From positions 2,294,001 to 2,358,000 of the forward strand of contig JBQJBP010000001.1 in NCBI GenBank assembly GCA_052078155.1: a stretch of DNA of 64,000 bases, written 5' to 3'. The notes below the pieces were generated by a model. That model ran no database searches. It was not told the origin of the DNA and saw only the letters and a program-made list of their open reading frames with translations. Positions within the stretch are counted from its first letter, which is position 1; the number at the start of each line of letters is the position of its first letter. This document shows positions 43,095-52,132 of this stretch, piece by piece. The translations under genes were made by a program, and so were the position numbers. Source of the stretch: CAXBMB01 sp052078155 (lineage in GTDB: Bacteria; Pseudomonadota; Alphaproteobacteria; Kiloniellales; DSM-21159).

Positions 43095-43931
43095 TCAGCC
43101 CAGCTCGAAAGTCGTCACGCCAAAGATGTTGGCAATGGGCAGTCCCGGATCCCCGTCGGTGTACATGCGGGCGGTTTCAAAAACCTGTTCCATGTTGTGG
43201 CTTTTGGCCAGGGCCAGCGCTGCCGGATTCACCAGAGGCACATCCAGGTAAACCTTGTCGCCGGGCACTGTGGCGATCAAGCCCTTGAACAGATCTTCAG
43301 CCACCTCGGCATCGCGGGCAAAAAGCGGACCGATCTTATGGCCTTCGCGGCAGGCCCGGATGATCCCATAGCCGACAATTTCGCCGTTTGCTTCCTTGGC
43401 CAGCGCGGTTCCGGCAGGTTGCTTGATCCAGAGATCCAGAAAGGCGGCCCGTGGTACGGCAAAATGGGATTGGTCAAAGGCCGCCAATGCCTGCTTATCC
43501 AGACTGTCGAGGGAAATCAGTCCATCAGCACCCGAACCGCCCCCCAAGCCTTCATAACGGGCGTTGCTGTACTGGAACGCAAAGCCGGAGCGCTTGTAGT
43601 TGGCTTGCTGGTCCAGCACACCATCCAGGCCGATGTTGTAACCTTCCAGATGACGCATGGCCGCTTTCCAGATGGCCAGACCGTAGCCTTTGCCTCGCGC
43701 TTCCGGTTTGACGATGTAAAAGCCGAGAAAGGCGAAGTTGTCGGGATAGCGCACGGCGGAAATACAAGCGATGGGCTCGCCGTCCAGTTCGCCAATGAAA
43801 AAACCGTCGGGATCGGCAGCATAAAAGGCTTCCGCATCATGCAGGCCGGGGTTCCACCCTTCCGCTGCGGCCCAGTCCACCGCAATGTCCAGATCCGCCC
43901 GGGTCATCGTCCTGATTTTGTAATCACCCAT
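43095..43931 (-). CDS. Two-domain GNAT N-acetyltransferase
   Basis: A 278-residue acetyl-CoA-dependent transferase. The N-terminal GNAT domain has the acetyl-CoA loop VKPEARGKGYGLAIWKAAM (about residues 74-92), and the second half (from about residue 140) matches the Acetyltransf_18 type of accessory domain with VPRAAFLDLWIKQPAG and YGIIRACREGHKIGPLFA. Such proteins acetylate small amines or amino groups of unknown identity. Convergent with the epimerase gene, only 20 bases apart, with the repeat fragment between them. Confidence 0.9.
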   Translation of the reverse strand: MGDYKIRTMTRADLDIAVDWAAAEGWNPGLHDAEAFYAADPDGFFIGELDGEPIACISAVRYPDNFAFLGFYIVKPEARGKGYGLAIWKAAMRHLEGYNIGLDGVLDQQANYKRSGFAFQYSNARYEGLGGGSGADGLISLDSLDKQALAAFDQSHFAVPRAAFLDLWIKQPAGTALAKEANGEIVGYGIIRACREGHKIGPLFARDAEVAEDLFKGLIATVPGDKVYLDVPLVNPAALALAKSHNMEQVFETARMYTDGDPGLPIANIFGVTTFELG

Positions 43932-44277
43932 TCTGCCTTTTCCTCACCATCTGATGTTTCCGGACCTGCCGCTTTTGATTGAGCCAGATTCTGTCTGGTC
44001 TGGCCGGATCTCGCAGGCGCCCCGAAAAGAGAATAGCACCGCTTGCATACCACCTGTTTTGTTAAAACGATCACAGGGCAAAAGCTACTGACAACTTCGA
44101 AAAAGGCCGGGTGGAAAACAGCAGGACAGCCATTTCTGACTGGGTTAGATTGTCATCCACCATAATCCGGTGGCAGGCCGATCCGCTGCAGCCGGGCTGA
44201 TTTGGGACAGGCTTTCCGCGAAACCAGATACAATGGCGCAGAAAGCAAAAGGGGGCAGGAAGTAAAGGGGACAGAAG
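43932..44277. other. Intergenic gap without clear signals
   Basis: This 346-base gap lies between divergent genes and must contain both promoters. I see no strong palindrome, RNA-like stem or repeat copy in it. The plus-strand gene has only a weak GGGGACAG-like ribosome site at its end. Confidence 0.4.
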
Positions 44278-45006
44278 ATGAGGGAACTTTTCAAAATAGG
44301 CCTGGCCGGGATCTGTGCAGTTTTGCTGCTCTCCAGCGCTCAGGCTGCTGAGAACTCTGCGTCTTTAGAGAGCAGCCCTGTGGTCTGGATGAGCCTGGAA
44401 AGTGATGACCCAGACTTCGCCAGAGATTTCTATTCCCGCCTTTTCTACTGGCCCGCCCATCGCCCCCAGCGTCCCATCACCTCTTATTCCGGCAGTGACT
44501 ACGCAAAAAAGGGCCTGTTTTTGCAGCAGCACAGCCTCTTGATTGATCCCTGGGAGCCGTCCTTTCGCGCCAGCTTCTACCAGCAGGATGACAGCGGCAA
44601 GGGGCAGTCCATCTGGGTGCCCTGGCTGCAGCAGAAGGAGCTGGCGTCTCTGGAAAACTCTTTGCGAGATGCCGGTTACTGGACGCTCTCCAGCCCTAAA
44701 GATCACAGCTGGATGTGGCAGCAGGGACATAACCGGGTGGTGGCCCTCAGCACAAAACTACCCGCCCTTCGCGGTTTCCATGGAACCAAAGGCCCAGTCC
44801 CCCGCGGTGCTTTTCTTCCTGTAACTGGTGCCGATCTTCTGGCTTCCAACTGGGTCGCGGCCCTTCGGGTCAGCAATCTGGATGGCACCATTCGGCGGGC
44901 CAAAAGGCTGGGCGGATCGCTGGTCTCTCAAAGCAGTCAGAGTGCTCTGCTGAAAGATCCGACCGGCGCCCTCTTTTCCCTGCAGGTTCTGCCCGCCCGC
45001 AACTAA
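44278..45006 (+). CDS. Exported VOC/glyoxalase-fold protein
   Basis: A 242-residue protein with a signal peptide (residues 1-23, GICAVLLLSSAQA) followed by two VOC-like halves: VVWMSLESDDPDFARDFYSRLFYW at the front and a C-terminal repeat DLLASNWVAALRVSNLDGTIRRAKRLGGSLV ... LLKDPTGALFSLQVL. The pattern resembles exported glyoxalase/bleomycin-resistance-like proteins of proteobacteria, although the metal-binding histidines are not all kept. Function unknown; periplasmic binding is more plausible than catalysis. Stands alone; a strong hairpin follows. Confidence 0.75.
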   Translation: MRELFKIGLAGICAVLLLSSAQAAENSASLESSPVVWMSLESDDPDFARDFYSRLFYWPAHRPQRPITSYSGSDYAKKGLFLQQHSLLIDPWEPSFRASFYQQDDSGKGQSIWVPWLQQKELASLENSLRDAGYWTLSSPKDHSWMWQQGHNRVVALSTKLPALRGFHGTKGPVPRGAFLPVTGADLLASNWVAALRVSNLDGTIRRAKRLGGSLVSQSSQSALLKDPTGALFSLQVLPARN

Positions 45007-45019
45007 AGTCGAACTGCTT

Positions 45020-45048
45020 CTGGTTGTCCGCATTATGCGGACAACCAG
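45020..45048. terminator. Perfect 13-bp hairpin between convergent genes
   Basis: CTGGTTGTCCGCA (45020-45032), loop TTA, TGCGGACAACCAG (45036-45048). Neither side has a T-run, so it is a hairpin of terminator position but not of classical intrinsic type. Confidence 0.55.
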
Positions 45049-45136
45049 ATAATGATGCTGGGCTCATGAAGCTTGCTTCCGGGGAACAGCGAACCCCTTC
45101 AAATGGCTGGCTTGCGAAACCGGCGGCGGTTGCCCT

Positions 45137-46075
45137 TCACAGAGCTTTTTCACCGTAATAGAGAGCCACGCTGTGCTTGGCTTCGGCAAAGAAAAGCCAG
45201 CGTTCCAGCAGCAGCCCCACGGTATGGGAGGCCAGCACGAAGGTCAGCGCCAAAGCGGCCACGGGCCCTGGCAGCCCCATCAGGGACAGCAGCAGGATCG
45301 CAGGCAGCGCAAAGCCGAAGAGCAAAGCAAAACGGCGCAGCTTATCCGCATGTTTGCGGGCGATCTTATACCCCATCTCCTGCATCAGATAGTTGGCTTC
45401 ACTGTGCGGGCTTTCCAGCAGGGAGACACGGCCCAATGCACCGAGCCCTGTGGCCGTTTCGATGGTGCTGGTCTGATCCGCCCGGGCGAGGCTGCGCCAG
45501 TAGAGGGCTTTCACCAGCAAAGCAGCCAGCAAAGCCAGGGCCACAAGCTGGCTGACCATCGCCTGACCTTCCCCGGAAATGCGCAAGGCAAAATCCAACA
45601 GCAGCGCGCCACTGGCCAGCGCCAGCACCAGATAGCCAATCGGCACAAGATTGTGACTCCAGGCCGGGACCGGTTTCAAAGAGGCATAGATCATGGCGGT
45701 GCAGAAAACGGTCACCCCCGCCATCCCCATGGACAGAACAGCAAAGAGCGAAGGCAGCGCCCCGCTTTGGCCCCAGGTCAAAGCAAGGCCGATGGCCGGA
45801 AGGAAACTCACGACAGCAGCCACCCCTTCCCGGCTGAGCCAGGAGGAGCGCCACTGACTGAGCGCCCGCCAGGCCCGCTCGGGGCGGCCCAGATGAAAGG
45901 TGGAGGAAATCAGGCCGCCGATCACCAGCAAAGCAGCAATCAGCAGGGCGGTTAACCCCGTGTGACTATCAGGACCCAGCAGGCCAAATAGACGGGCCAG
46001 GGCCAGACAGAAGAGCAGACCATAACCGGCGCCGCTGGTCGTGGTAAAAAGTATGACTGATTTAGCGGGATGCAT
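45137..46075 (-). CDS. soeC: Membrane anchor subunit of sulfite dehydrogenase (DmsC/SoeC-like)
   Basis: A 312-residue integral membrane protein with about eight hydrophobic helices and the DmsC-family features SSTFHLGRPERAWRALSQWRSSWLSREG and ESPHSEANYLMQEMGYKIARKHA. It anchors the catalytic pair to the inner membrane and passes electrons to quinone. It follows soeB with a 12-base gap on the minus strand. DMSO reductase anchors look alike; the SoeC identity depends on the catalytic subunit. Confidence 0.85.
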   Translation of the reverse strand: MHPAKSVILFTTTSGAGYGLLFCLALARLFGLLGPDSHTGLTALLIAALLVIGGLISSTFHLGRPERAWRALSQWRSSWLSREGVAAVVSFLPAIGLALTWGQSGALPSLFAVLSMGMAGVTVFCTAMIYASLKPVPAWSHNLVPIGYLVLALASGALLLDFALRISGEGQAMVSQLVALALLAALLVKALYWRSLARADQTSTIETATGLGALGRVSLLESPHSEANYLMQEMGYKIARKHADKLRRFALLFGFALPAILLLSLMGLPGPVAALALTFVLASHTVGLLLERWLFFAEAKHSVALYYGEKAL

Positions 46076-46087
46076 ATGTCAGGCTCC

Positions 46088-46834
46088 TCAGCGGCTCAGG
46101 AGGCGGTCGACCCAGCGGGCGAGCAGCCCGGCCTGATCCGCAGCAGCGGGCGTCAGTTCTGCGGCCTGGCTGTCCGTTCCTTCTTTGCGCGGACGCGGCG
46201 GCAGATACTTGTTGGTGGGTTTGTAGTCCAGCTCGGGCAAGAGATCATACCCCTGCCGCTCAGCCACCAGACGGCTGACACCGGACTCAGGATCCCCCAG
46301 ATCCCCGAAAGAGCGGGCCCCGGCAGGACAGGTACTGACACAGGCCGGCACCCGCGATTCCTCGGGCAGCTCCTCGTTGTAGATCTTGTCCACACACAGG
46401 GTGCATTTCTTCATCACCCCGGCATCTTCGTCGTATTCCCGGGCGCCATAGGCACAGGCCCAGGAACAGAGCTTGCAGCCAATGCAGGCCTCTGCATTGA
46501 CCAGGACAATGCCGTCTTCCTCGCGTTTGTAGGAAGCCCCGGTGGGACAGACCGTCACGCAAGGGGCATCCTCACAATGCAGGCAGGACTTGGGGAAATG
46601 GACCGTCTGGCTGCCGTGCCCGTCGTCGTGCAACACCTCAAAGGAATGGACCCGGTTGAACCAGACCCCGGTCGGGTCCGTTCCATAGGGGTTCTTATCG
46701 GTCATCGGCGCCGAGTGCCCGCCGCTGTTCCATTCCTTGCAGTTAACCGCACAGGCGTGACAGCCCACGCAGATGTCCAGGTCAATCACCAGTCCCAGTT
46801 TGGTCTTGGAGGGGAGTTTGGGAAGGGATGTCAT
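46088..46834 (-). CDS. soeB: 4Fe-4S ferredoxin-type subunit of sulfite dehydrogenase (SoeB-like)
   Basis: A 248-residue electron-transfer subunit with four cysteine clusters in the order of DmsB-like proteins: CVGCHACAVNCKEWN near residue 22, CLHCEDAPCVTVCPTG, CIGCKLCSWACAYGAR and CTLCVDKI...CVSTCPAGAR. It should bind four 4Fe-4S clusters and link the molybdenum subunit to the membrane anchor. No signal peptide is seen, consistent with a cytoplasmic complex. It begins four bases after the soeA stop. Confidence 0.9.
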   Translation of the reverse strand: MTSLPKLPSKTKLGLVIDLDICVGCHACAVNCKEWNSGGHSAPMTDKNPYGTDPTGVWFNRVHSFEVLHDDGHGSQTVHFPKSCLHCEDAPCVTVCPTGASYKREEDGIVLVNAEACIGCKLCSWACAYGAREYDEDAGVMKKCTLCVDKIYNEELPEESRVPACVSTCPAGARSFGDLGDPESGVSRLVAERQGYDLLPELDYKPTNKYLPPRPRKEGTDSQAAELTPAAADQAGLLARWVDRLLSR

Positions 46835-46838
46835 CAGC

Positions 46839-49805
46839 TTATTCCTCCCCTTTCCCGTGGCCTGATTTCTGGCCCGAACCGCCCAGCCACTCCCGATGTT
46901 TCAATCCGGACGCCTGGGGAGCCCCGGCTGTGGTTTTTTCTTTGCCGAACTGAGCGCCGTAGCGCAGCCAGAAGGGCCGTCGCTTGACCAGGGCCTGAGA
47001 GGTTTGTTCCGGCAAAGCCGGTTCCGTTTCCCCGGCTTCTTTTTCACTGCAGGGCTCCAGTGTCACCCGCAGATCAAACCAGGCCGCCTGCCCGGTGACC
47101 GGATCCGCATTGCCGGTGGCATGCCGGTCCGCACGTTCGGGCAGAACATCCGGGATGATGTGATTGAGCAGAAAGCCTTTTCTGGCTTCAGGTGCCTCGG
47201 GATCCAGCCCCCAGGCTCCGGACCGCTTGCCAATGGCATTCCAGGTCCAGACCGTATCCCGGTTGACCCCGGCCATGGTCTTGATCTGGGCTTTGACCTT
47301 ACCGTGGGCAGAAATCACCCAGACCCAGTCCTGATCGGACAGACCTTGAGCCTTTGCCGTGTCGGGATGAATGTGCAGCAGATTGCGGGCTGTGATCTGG
47401 CGCAACCAGGCATTCTGACTGCCCCAGGAATGGTACATTTGCATGGGCCGCTGACTGAGCGCATGCAGCGGATAGCCTTCCGTGTCCCCCTGGGCCTCTT
47501 CATGGGGCGGATACCAGACAGGCAATGGATCAAAGAAGGCCAGCAGACGCGCCTGTTTGTCTTTCGGGGCCGGATGCTCCCCCAGGCCCCGCCCGGATTG
47601 CCGGAAGCGGGCCAGAGGTTCGGAGTAAATCTGGAAGAAAATGGGATCAGCCGTCGGAATCCAGCCCAGTTCCTTCGCTTTGTCCAGATAGGGCTTGTTG
47701 GCTTGCTTCAGGTAATGGGTTTCCGGCGGCAGGTCCAAATGCCAGTTACAGCCGTTTTCTATGTAGCTCTCCAGCTGTCGGGGATTGACGGCTCCCCGGC
47801 CCTGATCCTGGCCATCCTCGCCACGCCAGCCTGCCAGAGAGCCGATCCCCGGCAGACGTTCATGATTGACCAGATAGTCGGCATAACCATCGGGGTACTT
47901 GGCTGCCCCGTCATCATTGACAAACCCCGGCAAACCCAGGCGTGCCCCCAGGTCAATCAGCACATCCTGAAAAGGCCGGACATCCCGGTCCGGCGCCACC
48001 ACCGGCTGACGGATGGCATCGCCGGGCCCTTCGGCGGTCGAAATGGGCCTGTCCAGCAGCGAGATGCAGTCCCAGCGCTCCAGATAGGTGGTGTCCGGCA
48101 GAACCAGGTCGGCATAGGCCACCATCTCTGAATCGTAAGCATCAGAATAGATGATCTTCGGAATCTTGTAGCGCCCGTCGGGGTGCTTGTCGGTCAGATA
48201 ATGATGGGTGGCCGGCAGGTTCATGGCGCTGTTCCAGCTCATGTTGGCCATGTACATGAACAGCACATCGATCTCGTAAGGATCCGCAGCCCAGGCATTG
48301 CGCAGCATCAGGTGCATCAGCCCGTGGGCCGCGATGGGGTAGTCCCAGCTGAAGGCATGGTCGATGCGGATGGGGGTACCATCTTCCTCCACCAGCAGAT
48401 CTTCCGGCCCCCGGGTAAAGCCCAGAGGCATGCCGTTCAGCGGAGCCCCGGCCCGGTGCTCCCGGCCTGCCGGATGCGGACCCGGCGGGATCGGCTTGGG
48501 AAAGGGCGCCTTGGCCCGAAAACCGCCTGGAACATCCACTGAGCCCAGCAGCAGCTGCAGCAGATGCAGGGCCCGGGTGGTCTGGAATCCGTTGGCATGG
48601 GCTGACACCCCGCGCATGGCATGAAAAGACACCGGCCGCCCGATGATTTTGTCGTGATGGCGTCCGGTCCAGTCGGTCCAGGGCTGCTCAATCACCACTT
48701 CCTGTTCAAAGGCCACCTCGGCCAGTTCTGCGGCCAGACGCCGGATGGTGGCGGCGGGAACGCCTGTTCGAGCTTCCACAGCAGCGGGGGCGTAGCTGTC
48801 ATCCAGATACCGCCGGGCCAGCAACTCAAAAACCGGACGGGCGGTGCGCCCGTCAGGAAGCGTCACCTCCCCCACCATACGAGGCACCAGATCAGGATCC
48901 AGCGCGGAGACCAGGTCATTCCTGCGGCCATCCCAGGCCAAAGGACGGCCGTCCTTGTTGCGGGCGAACAGCCCGTCTTCCAGGCCATCGGGATCTTCAA
49001 TCACCAGCCAGGAAGCATTGCTGTAGCGGGCCAGATAATCCAGGTCGATCTTGTCGGCTTTCAGCAACTCGTGCACCAGGGCCAGCACCAGCAGACCATC
49101 ACTGCCCGGCCGAATGCCGATCCACTCATCTGCGATGGCCGAATAGCCCGTCTGGATGGGATTAACTGAAACGACCTTGGCCTGCCCTTCCCGCTTGAGC
49201 TGGCCCAGACCAATCTTCAAGGGGTTGGAATCATGATCTTCGGCCACGCCAAACATCATCAGGTATTTGGTGTTTTCCCAGTCGGGCTCTCCGAACTCCC
49301 AGAAGGAAGATCCCAGGGTATAGAGGCCACCGGCAGCAATGTTGACGGAGCAGAAGCCGCCATGGGCCGCATAGTTGGGTGTGCCATACTGCTTGGCCCA
49401 CCAGCCGGTCAGGGCCTGGGACTGGTCCCGCCCAGTGAAGAAAGCCAGCTTTCGCGGGTCCGTCTGGCGCGGACCACCCAGCCAGTCCGTGGCCAGGCCC
49501 AGCGCCTCCTCCCACTCGATTTCCTTGAAGCGCCCTTCACCACGCGGCCCGTCCCGCAGCAGCGGTTTGCTCAACCGCGCCGGAGATTTGTGCTGCATGA
49601 TCCCGGCAGACCCCTTGGCGCAGAGCACCCCCCGGTTCACCGGATGATCAGGATTGCCTTCAATGTAGCGAACTTCCATGTCCCGCAAATGGACACGAAT
49701 TCCACAGCGACAGGCGCACATGTAGCAGGTGGTTGTTTTGACTTCGTCCGAAACCTTCGGCGAGGTCACGACGCGTTCTTCTGGCGTCGCAAAGGGATTC
49801 CCCAC
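46839..49805 (-). CDS. soeA: Molybdopterin catalytic subunit of cytoplasmic sulfite dehydrogenase (SoeA-like)
   Basis: A 988-residue molybdenum enzyme of the DMSO-reductase superfamily. The N-terminal 4Fe-4S site is C27-x2-C30-x3-C34-x27-C62 (TTCYMCACRCGIRVHL ... GVLCAKGSAG), and a cysteine in HGGFCSVNIAAGG is the likely molybdenum ligand. There is no twin-arginine signal, which fits SoeA, a quinone-linked sulfite dehydrogenase facing the cytoplasm, and argues against exported DMSO, tetrathionate or polysulfide reductases. GTG 49805 has AAGG five to six bases upstream; an earlier TTG at 49829 lies inside the ribosome site. Expected reaction: sulfite to sulfate in oxidation of sulfonates, thiosulfate or DMSP-derived sulfur. 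Confidence 0.82.
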   Translation of the reverse strand: MGNPFATPEERVVTSPKVSDEVKTTTCYMCACRCGIRVHLRDMEVRYIEGNPDHPVNRGVLCAKGSAGIMQHKSPARLSKPLLRDGPRGEGRFKEIEWEEALGLATDWLGGPRQTDPRKLAFFTGRDQSQALTGWWAKQYGTPNYAAHGGFCSVNIAAGGLYTLGSSFWEFGEPDWENTKYLMMFGVAEDHDSNPLKIGLGQLKREGQAKVVSVNPIQTGYSAIADEWIGIRPGSDGLLVLALVHELLKADKIDLDYLARYSNASWLVIEDPDGLEDGLFARNKDGRPLAWDGRRNDLVSALDPDLVPRMVGEVTLPDGRTARPVFELLARRYLDDSYAPAAVEARTGVPAATIRRLAAELAEVAFEQEVVIEQPWTDWTGRHHDKIIGRPVSFHAMRGVSAHANGFQTTRALHLLQLLLGSVDVPGGFRAKAPFPKPIPPGPHPAGREHRAGAPLNGMPLGFTRGPEDLLVEEDGTPIRIDHAFSWDYPIAAHGLMHLMLRNAWAADPYEIDVLFMYMANMSWNSAMNLPATHHYLTDKHPDGRYKIPKIIYSDAYDSEMVAYADLVLPDTTYLERWDCISLLDRPISTAEGPGDAIRQPVVAPDRDVRPFQDVLIDLGARLGLPGFVNDDGAAKYPDGYADYLVNHERLPGIGSLAGWRGEDGQDQGRGAVNPRQLESYIENGCNWHLDLPPETHYLKQANKPYLDKAKELGWIPTADPIFFQIYSEPLARFRQSGRGLGEHPAPKDKQARLLAFFDPLPVWYPPHEEAQGDTEGYPLHALSQRPMQMYHSWGSQNAWLRQITARNLLHIHPDTAKAQGLSDQDWVWVISAHGKVKAQIKTMAGVNRDTVWTWNAIGKRSGAWGLDPEAPEARKGFLLNHIIPDVLPERADRHATGNADPVTGQAAWFDLRVTLEPCSEKEAGETEPALPEQTSQALVKRRPFWLRYGAQFGKEKTTAGAPQASGLKHREWLGGSGQKSGHGKGEE

Positions 49806-49998
49806 GATAACCTTCTCTCCTCCCAACAACCGCGCCGTCTTTGCCGGTCACGGTCAGCTCCCTTGAGGCTCTTTTGTCCTCTTGTTGCTTTCACTTTCGC
49901 TGTGCTTGGAGAGCGGCGCAATCTATTTTACGTCCGATTGGGGGAAATTCTCTTTGCCAGGCGCCGCCTTCAAGGCCTGACAGGTCTATGCAGTGCAT

Positions 49999-50041
49999 AA
50001 AAAAAGAGGCTTCAACGGGAACACCCCATCAAAGCCTCTTT
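49999..50041 (-). terminator. Rho-independent terminator after the amidohydrolase gene
   Basis: On the minus strand AAAGAGGCTT (50041-50032) pairs with AAGCCTCTTT, followed by a run of seven T residues. It ends the amidohydrolase transcript before the soe promoter region. Confidence 0.85.
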
Positions 50042-50099
50042 CCTGTTTCATCAGCCAACAGGTCCCGGACAGATCCGAAAACTCTGTAGCGCCCCTGCG

Positions 50100-51287
50100 T
50101 TATCGGGCCAGTTCACCGCCTTTGTAGACGGCGCGGTGGTTCTTGGACTCAGCGGCCATGGCAATGTCTTCAGTGGGGTTGCCGTTGACGATCAGCAGGT
50201 CAGCAAACTTGCCTTCCTTGATCTCACCGCGATCCGGCAAACCCATCAGATCAATGCCGTTGTAGGTGCCGCAGACCAGCGCCTCGGTCGGGGTCATGCC
50301 ATATTCCACCATGTAGGCCAGTTCCTGGCCATTCTGGCCATGGCGGTTGAAGGGCGTGCCCGCATCGGTGCCCATGGCGATCTTGCCCCCTGCCTTGTGA
50401 TAGGCCTTGAAGGACGCCAGATGGCTTTCGGACACCCGCAGGGTTTTTTCCACCGCGTAGGCTGGCACACCATTATCGGCGTTGTTGGCGATGTTCTTCA
50501 GTGCTGCAATGGTGGGCACCAGGTAGGTGCCGTTTTCGATCATCACCTGCACGCACATCTCATCCATGAAGATGCCATGTTCAATGGAGGTGATCCCGGC
50601 GTGCACTGCATTGAGAATGCCATCACGGCCCTGGGCATGGCTGGCAGAGCGTTTGTGGAAGCGGGTGGCTTCCTGCACGCCAGAGCGCATTTCTTCGGGA
50701 GAGTAGTGGGCATCTTCCGGGTTTACACCCGGTGTCATGACGCCGCCGGTTGCCATGATTTTGATCAGGTCACAGCCCGCATGGATCTGCTCACGCACGG
50801 CTTTGACCACCTCTTCACAGCCGTCGGCCACACGACCGGACCGGTTGCCGTGACCACCGGTCATGCAGATCATCTTGCCTGAGGCATAGATGGAGGGGCC
50901 CTGAAAACGGCCTTTGTTTATCCAGTCCCGGACCGCAAATTCCAGATAATCCTTGCCCCCGCAATCCCGGACAGCCGTCACACCGCCGCGCAGTGTTTCC
51001 TGGGCCTGGAACAGCGCCAGCATGGAGATTTCGCTGTCTTTCATCTTCATGCGGTCGGTACCGGGGTCGCCCGCACCGGTCATGGTCAGGTGAACATGGC
51101 AGTCCACCAGGCCGGGCATCAGGGTTCCGCCGCTGGTGTCCACAGTTTCACCGGCAAAGCCTTCAAAATCGGCCTGGGGGCCAACCTTGGTGATACGGTC
51201 ACCTTCAACCAGTACCGCAAGACCTTCGCTCAGGGTGCCTTTGCCATCAAAAACCAGTCCGCCAGAAAACAGGGTGGCCACAATCAT
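50100..51287 (-). CDS. Metal-dependent amidohydrolase (imidazolonepropionase/prolidase-like)
   Basis: A 395-residue hydrolase of the amidohydrolase superfamily. Metal ligands are visible as HVH in GLVDCHVHLTMTG, the lysine in IKIMATGGVMTPG, histidines in SASHAQG and IEHGIF, and the aspartate in AMGTDAGTP. Proteins of this type include imidazolone-propionase-like and prolidase-like enzymes acting on cyclic amides or dipeptides. ATG 51287 is used; GAGGAG is close, so GTG 51281 is an alternative. It stands alone with its own terminator. Confidence 0.9.
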   Translation of the reverse strand: MIVATLFSGGLVFDGKGTLSEGLAVLVEGDRITKVGPQADFEGFAGETVDTSGGTLMPGLVDCHVHLTMTGAGDPGTDRMKMKDSEISMLALFQAQETLRGGVTAVRDCGGKDYLEFAVRDWINKGRFQGPSIYASGKMICMTGGHGNRSGRVADGCEEVVKAVREQIHAGCDLIKIMATGGVMTPGVNPEDAHYSPEEMRSGVQEATRFHKRSASHAQGRDGILNAVHAGITSIEHGIFMDEMCVQVMIENGTYLVPTIAALKNIANNADNGVPAYAVEKTLRVSESHLASFKAYHKAGGKIAMGTDAGTPFNRHGQNGQELAYMVEYGMTPTEALVCGTYNGIDLMGLPDRGEIKEGKFADLLIVNGNPTEDIAMAAESKNHRAVYKGGELAR

Positions 51288-51567
51288 GCTCCTCACTAAA
51301 GGACTGATGATCACCGCCGGATAGGTCCGGGCTGATCGCCATCAGTCCTTTTTTTGAATTTGTCAGAGCCTGTCCCGCAGAAGGATGGAGCTTAAAAGCT
51401 CTCTTGTGCGTGGGTCAGGCCCGTCGGTTTGTTTCTTGATGGCTTTGGTCTGCCAAAAAGAAAGGCAGCTTGCAAGGCACAGCGCTTATGCCGCAAAGCA
51501 GAACTTGCGAGCCCCCGCCTAGCTGGTCACGTGGTGCAGGATCGGATTGGTTGGACCCCGCCTGTCG

Positions 51568-52026
51568 TCAGGCCAGCCGACCCGTGATCACGTAGTTCAG
51601 CAGGCGCACCACCTGTTCCGGCTCTTCAGCCACAGCCAAAGCAGCGGCATCGACTTCCTTGAGAGCATGTGTCAGCGCGGGGTCATGCAGCGTGATGATG
51701 GGTTTGCCCATGGCGGCTGCCATACCGGCATCAAAGGCCGCATTCCACTGACGATACTTTTCCCCGAAGCGCACCACCACCACATCGGCTTCTTCCATCA
51801 GGCGACGGGTGCGGATGGCGTTGACCTTGGCGCCCTTGTGGTCTTTCCAGAAGGGCTTTTCTTCTGCCCCCAGGATGGTCACACCGCAGTCATCGCTGCT
51901 GTCGTGGTCCGTGTTGGGAGAAAGGAAATCCACTGGCAAAGTCAGAGCCTGGGCCCCCTGCTCAATCCTCTCCCGCCAATCGGTGTGAATTTCACCGGAA
52001 AGATAAACGTTCCAACGCTGCTTCAT
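51568..52026 (-). CDS. YtoQ family protein
   Basis: A 152-residue cytoplasmic protein beginning KQRWNVYLSGEIHTDWRERI, the signature of the YtoQ family, and continuing with VVVVRFGEKYRQWNAAFDAG and GKPIITLHDP, which resembles the nucleoside 2-deoxyribosyltransferase-like fold. Function is unknown; a nucleotide-related binding or hydrolase role has been proposed on fold grounds. AGGA-like ribosome site upstream. It lies between an MFS pump and an amidohydrolase with gaps on both sides. Confidence 0.88.
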   Translation of the reverse strand: MKQRWNVYLSGEIHTDWRERIEQGAQALTLPVDFLSPNTDHDSSDDCGVTILGAEEKPFWKDHKGAKVNAIRTRRLMEEADVVVVRFGEKYRQWNAAFDAGMAAAMGKPIITLHDPALTHALKEVDAAALAVAEEPEQVVRLLNYVITGRLA

Positions 52027-52132
52027 GATCTGTCCTTTTCCTACCCATTACCCTGATTCCTGATGCGGCTGTTCAGGGCGTTTGTTCTGCGTTCTTGGTT
52101 CAAAAAGTTACCGACTGGCCTGCCACATCGGG

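Noticed and set aside
46839..49805. DMSO reductase or tetrathionate reductase as identity of the large molybdenum subunit
   Set aside because: The absence of a twin-arginine signal and the cysteine molybdenum-ligand context fit SoeA better; certainty needs a phylogeny.
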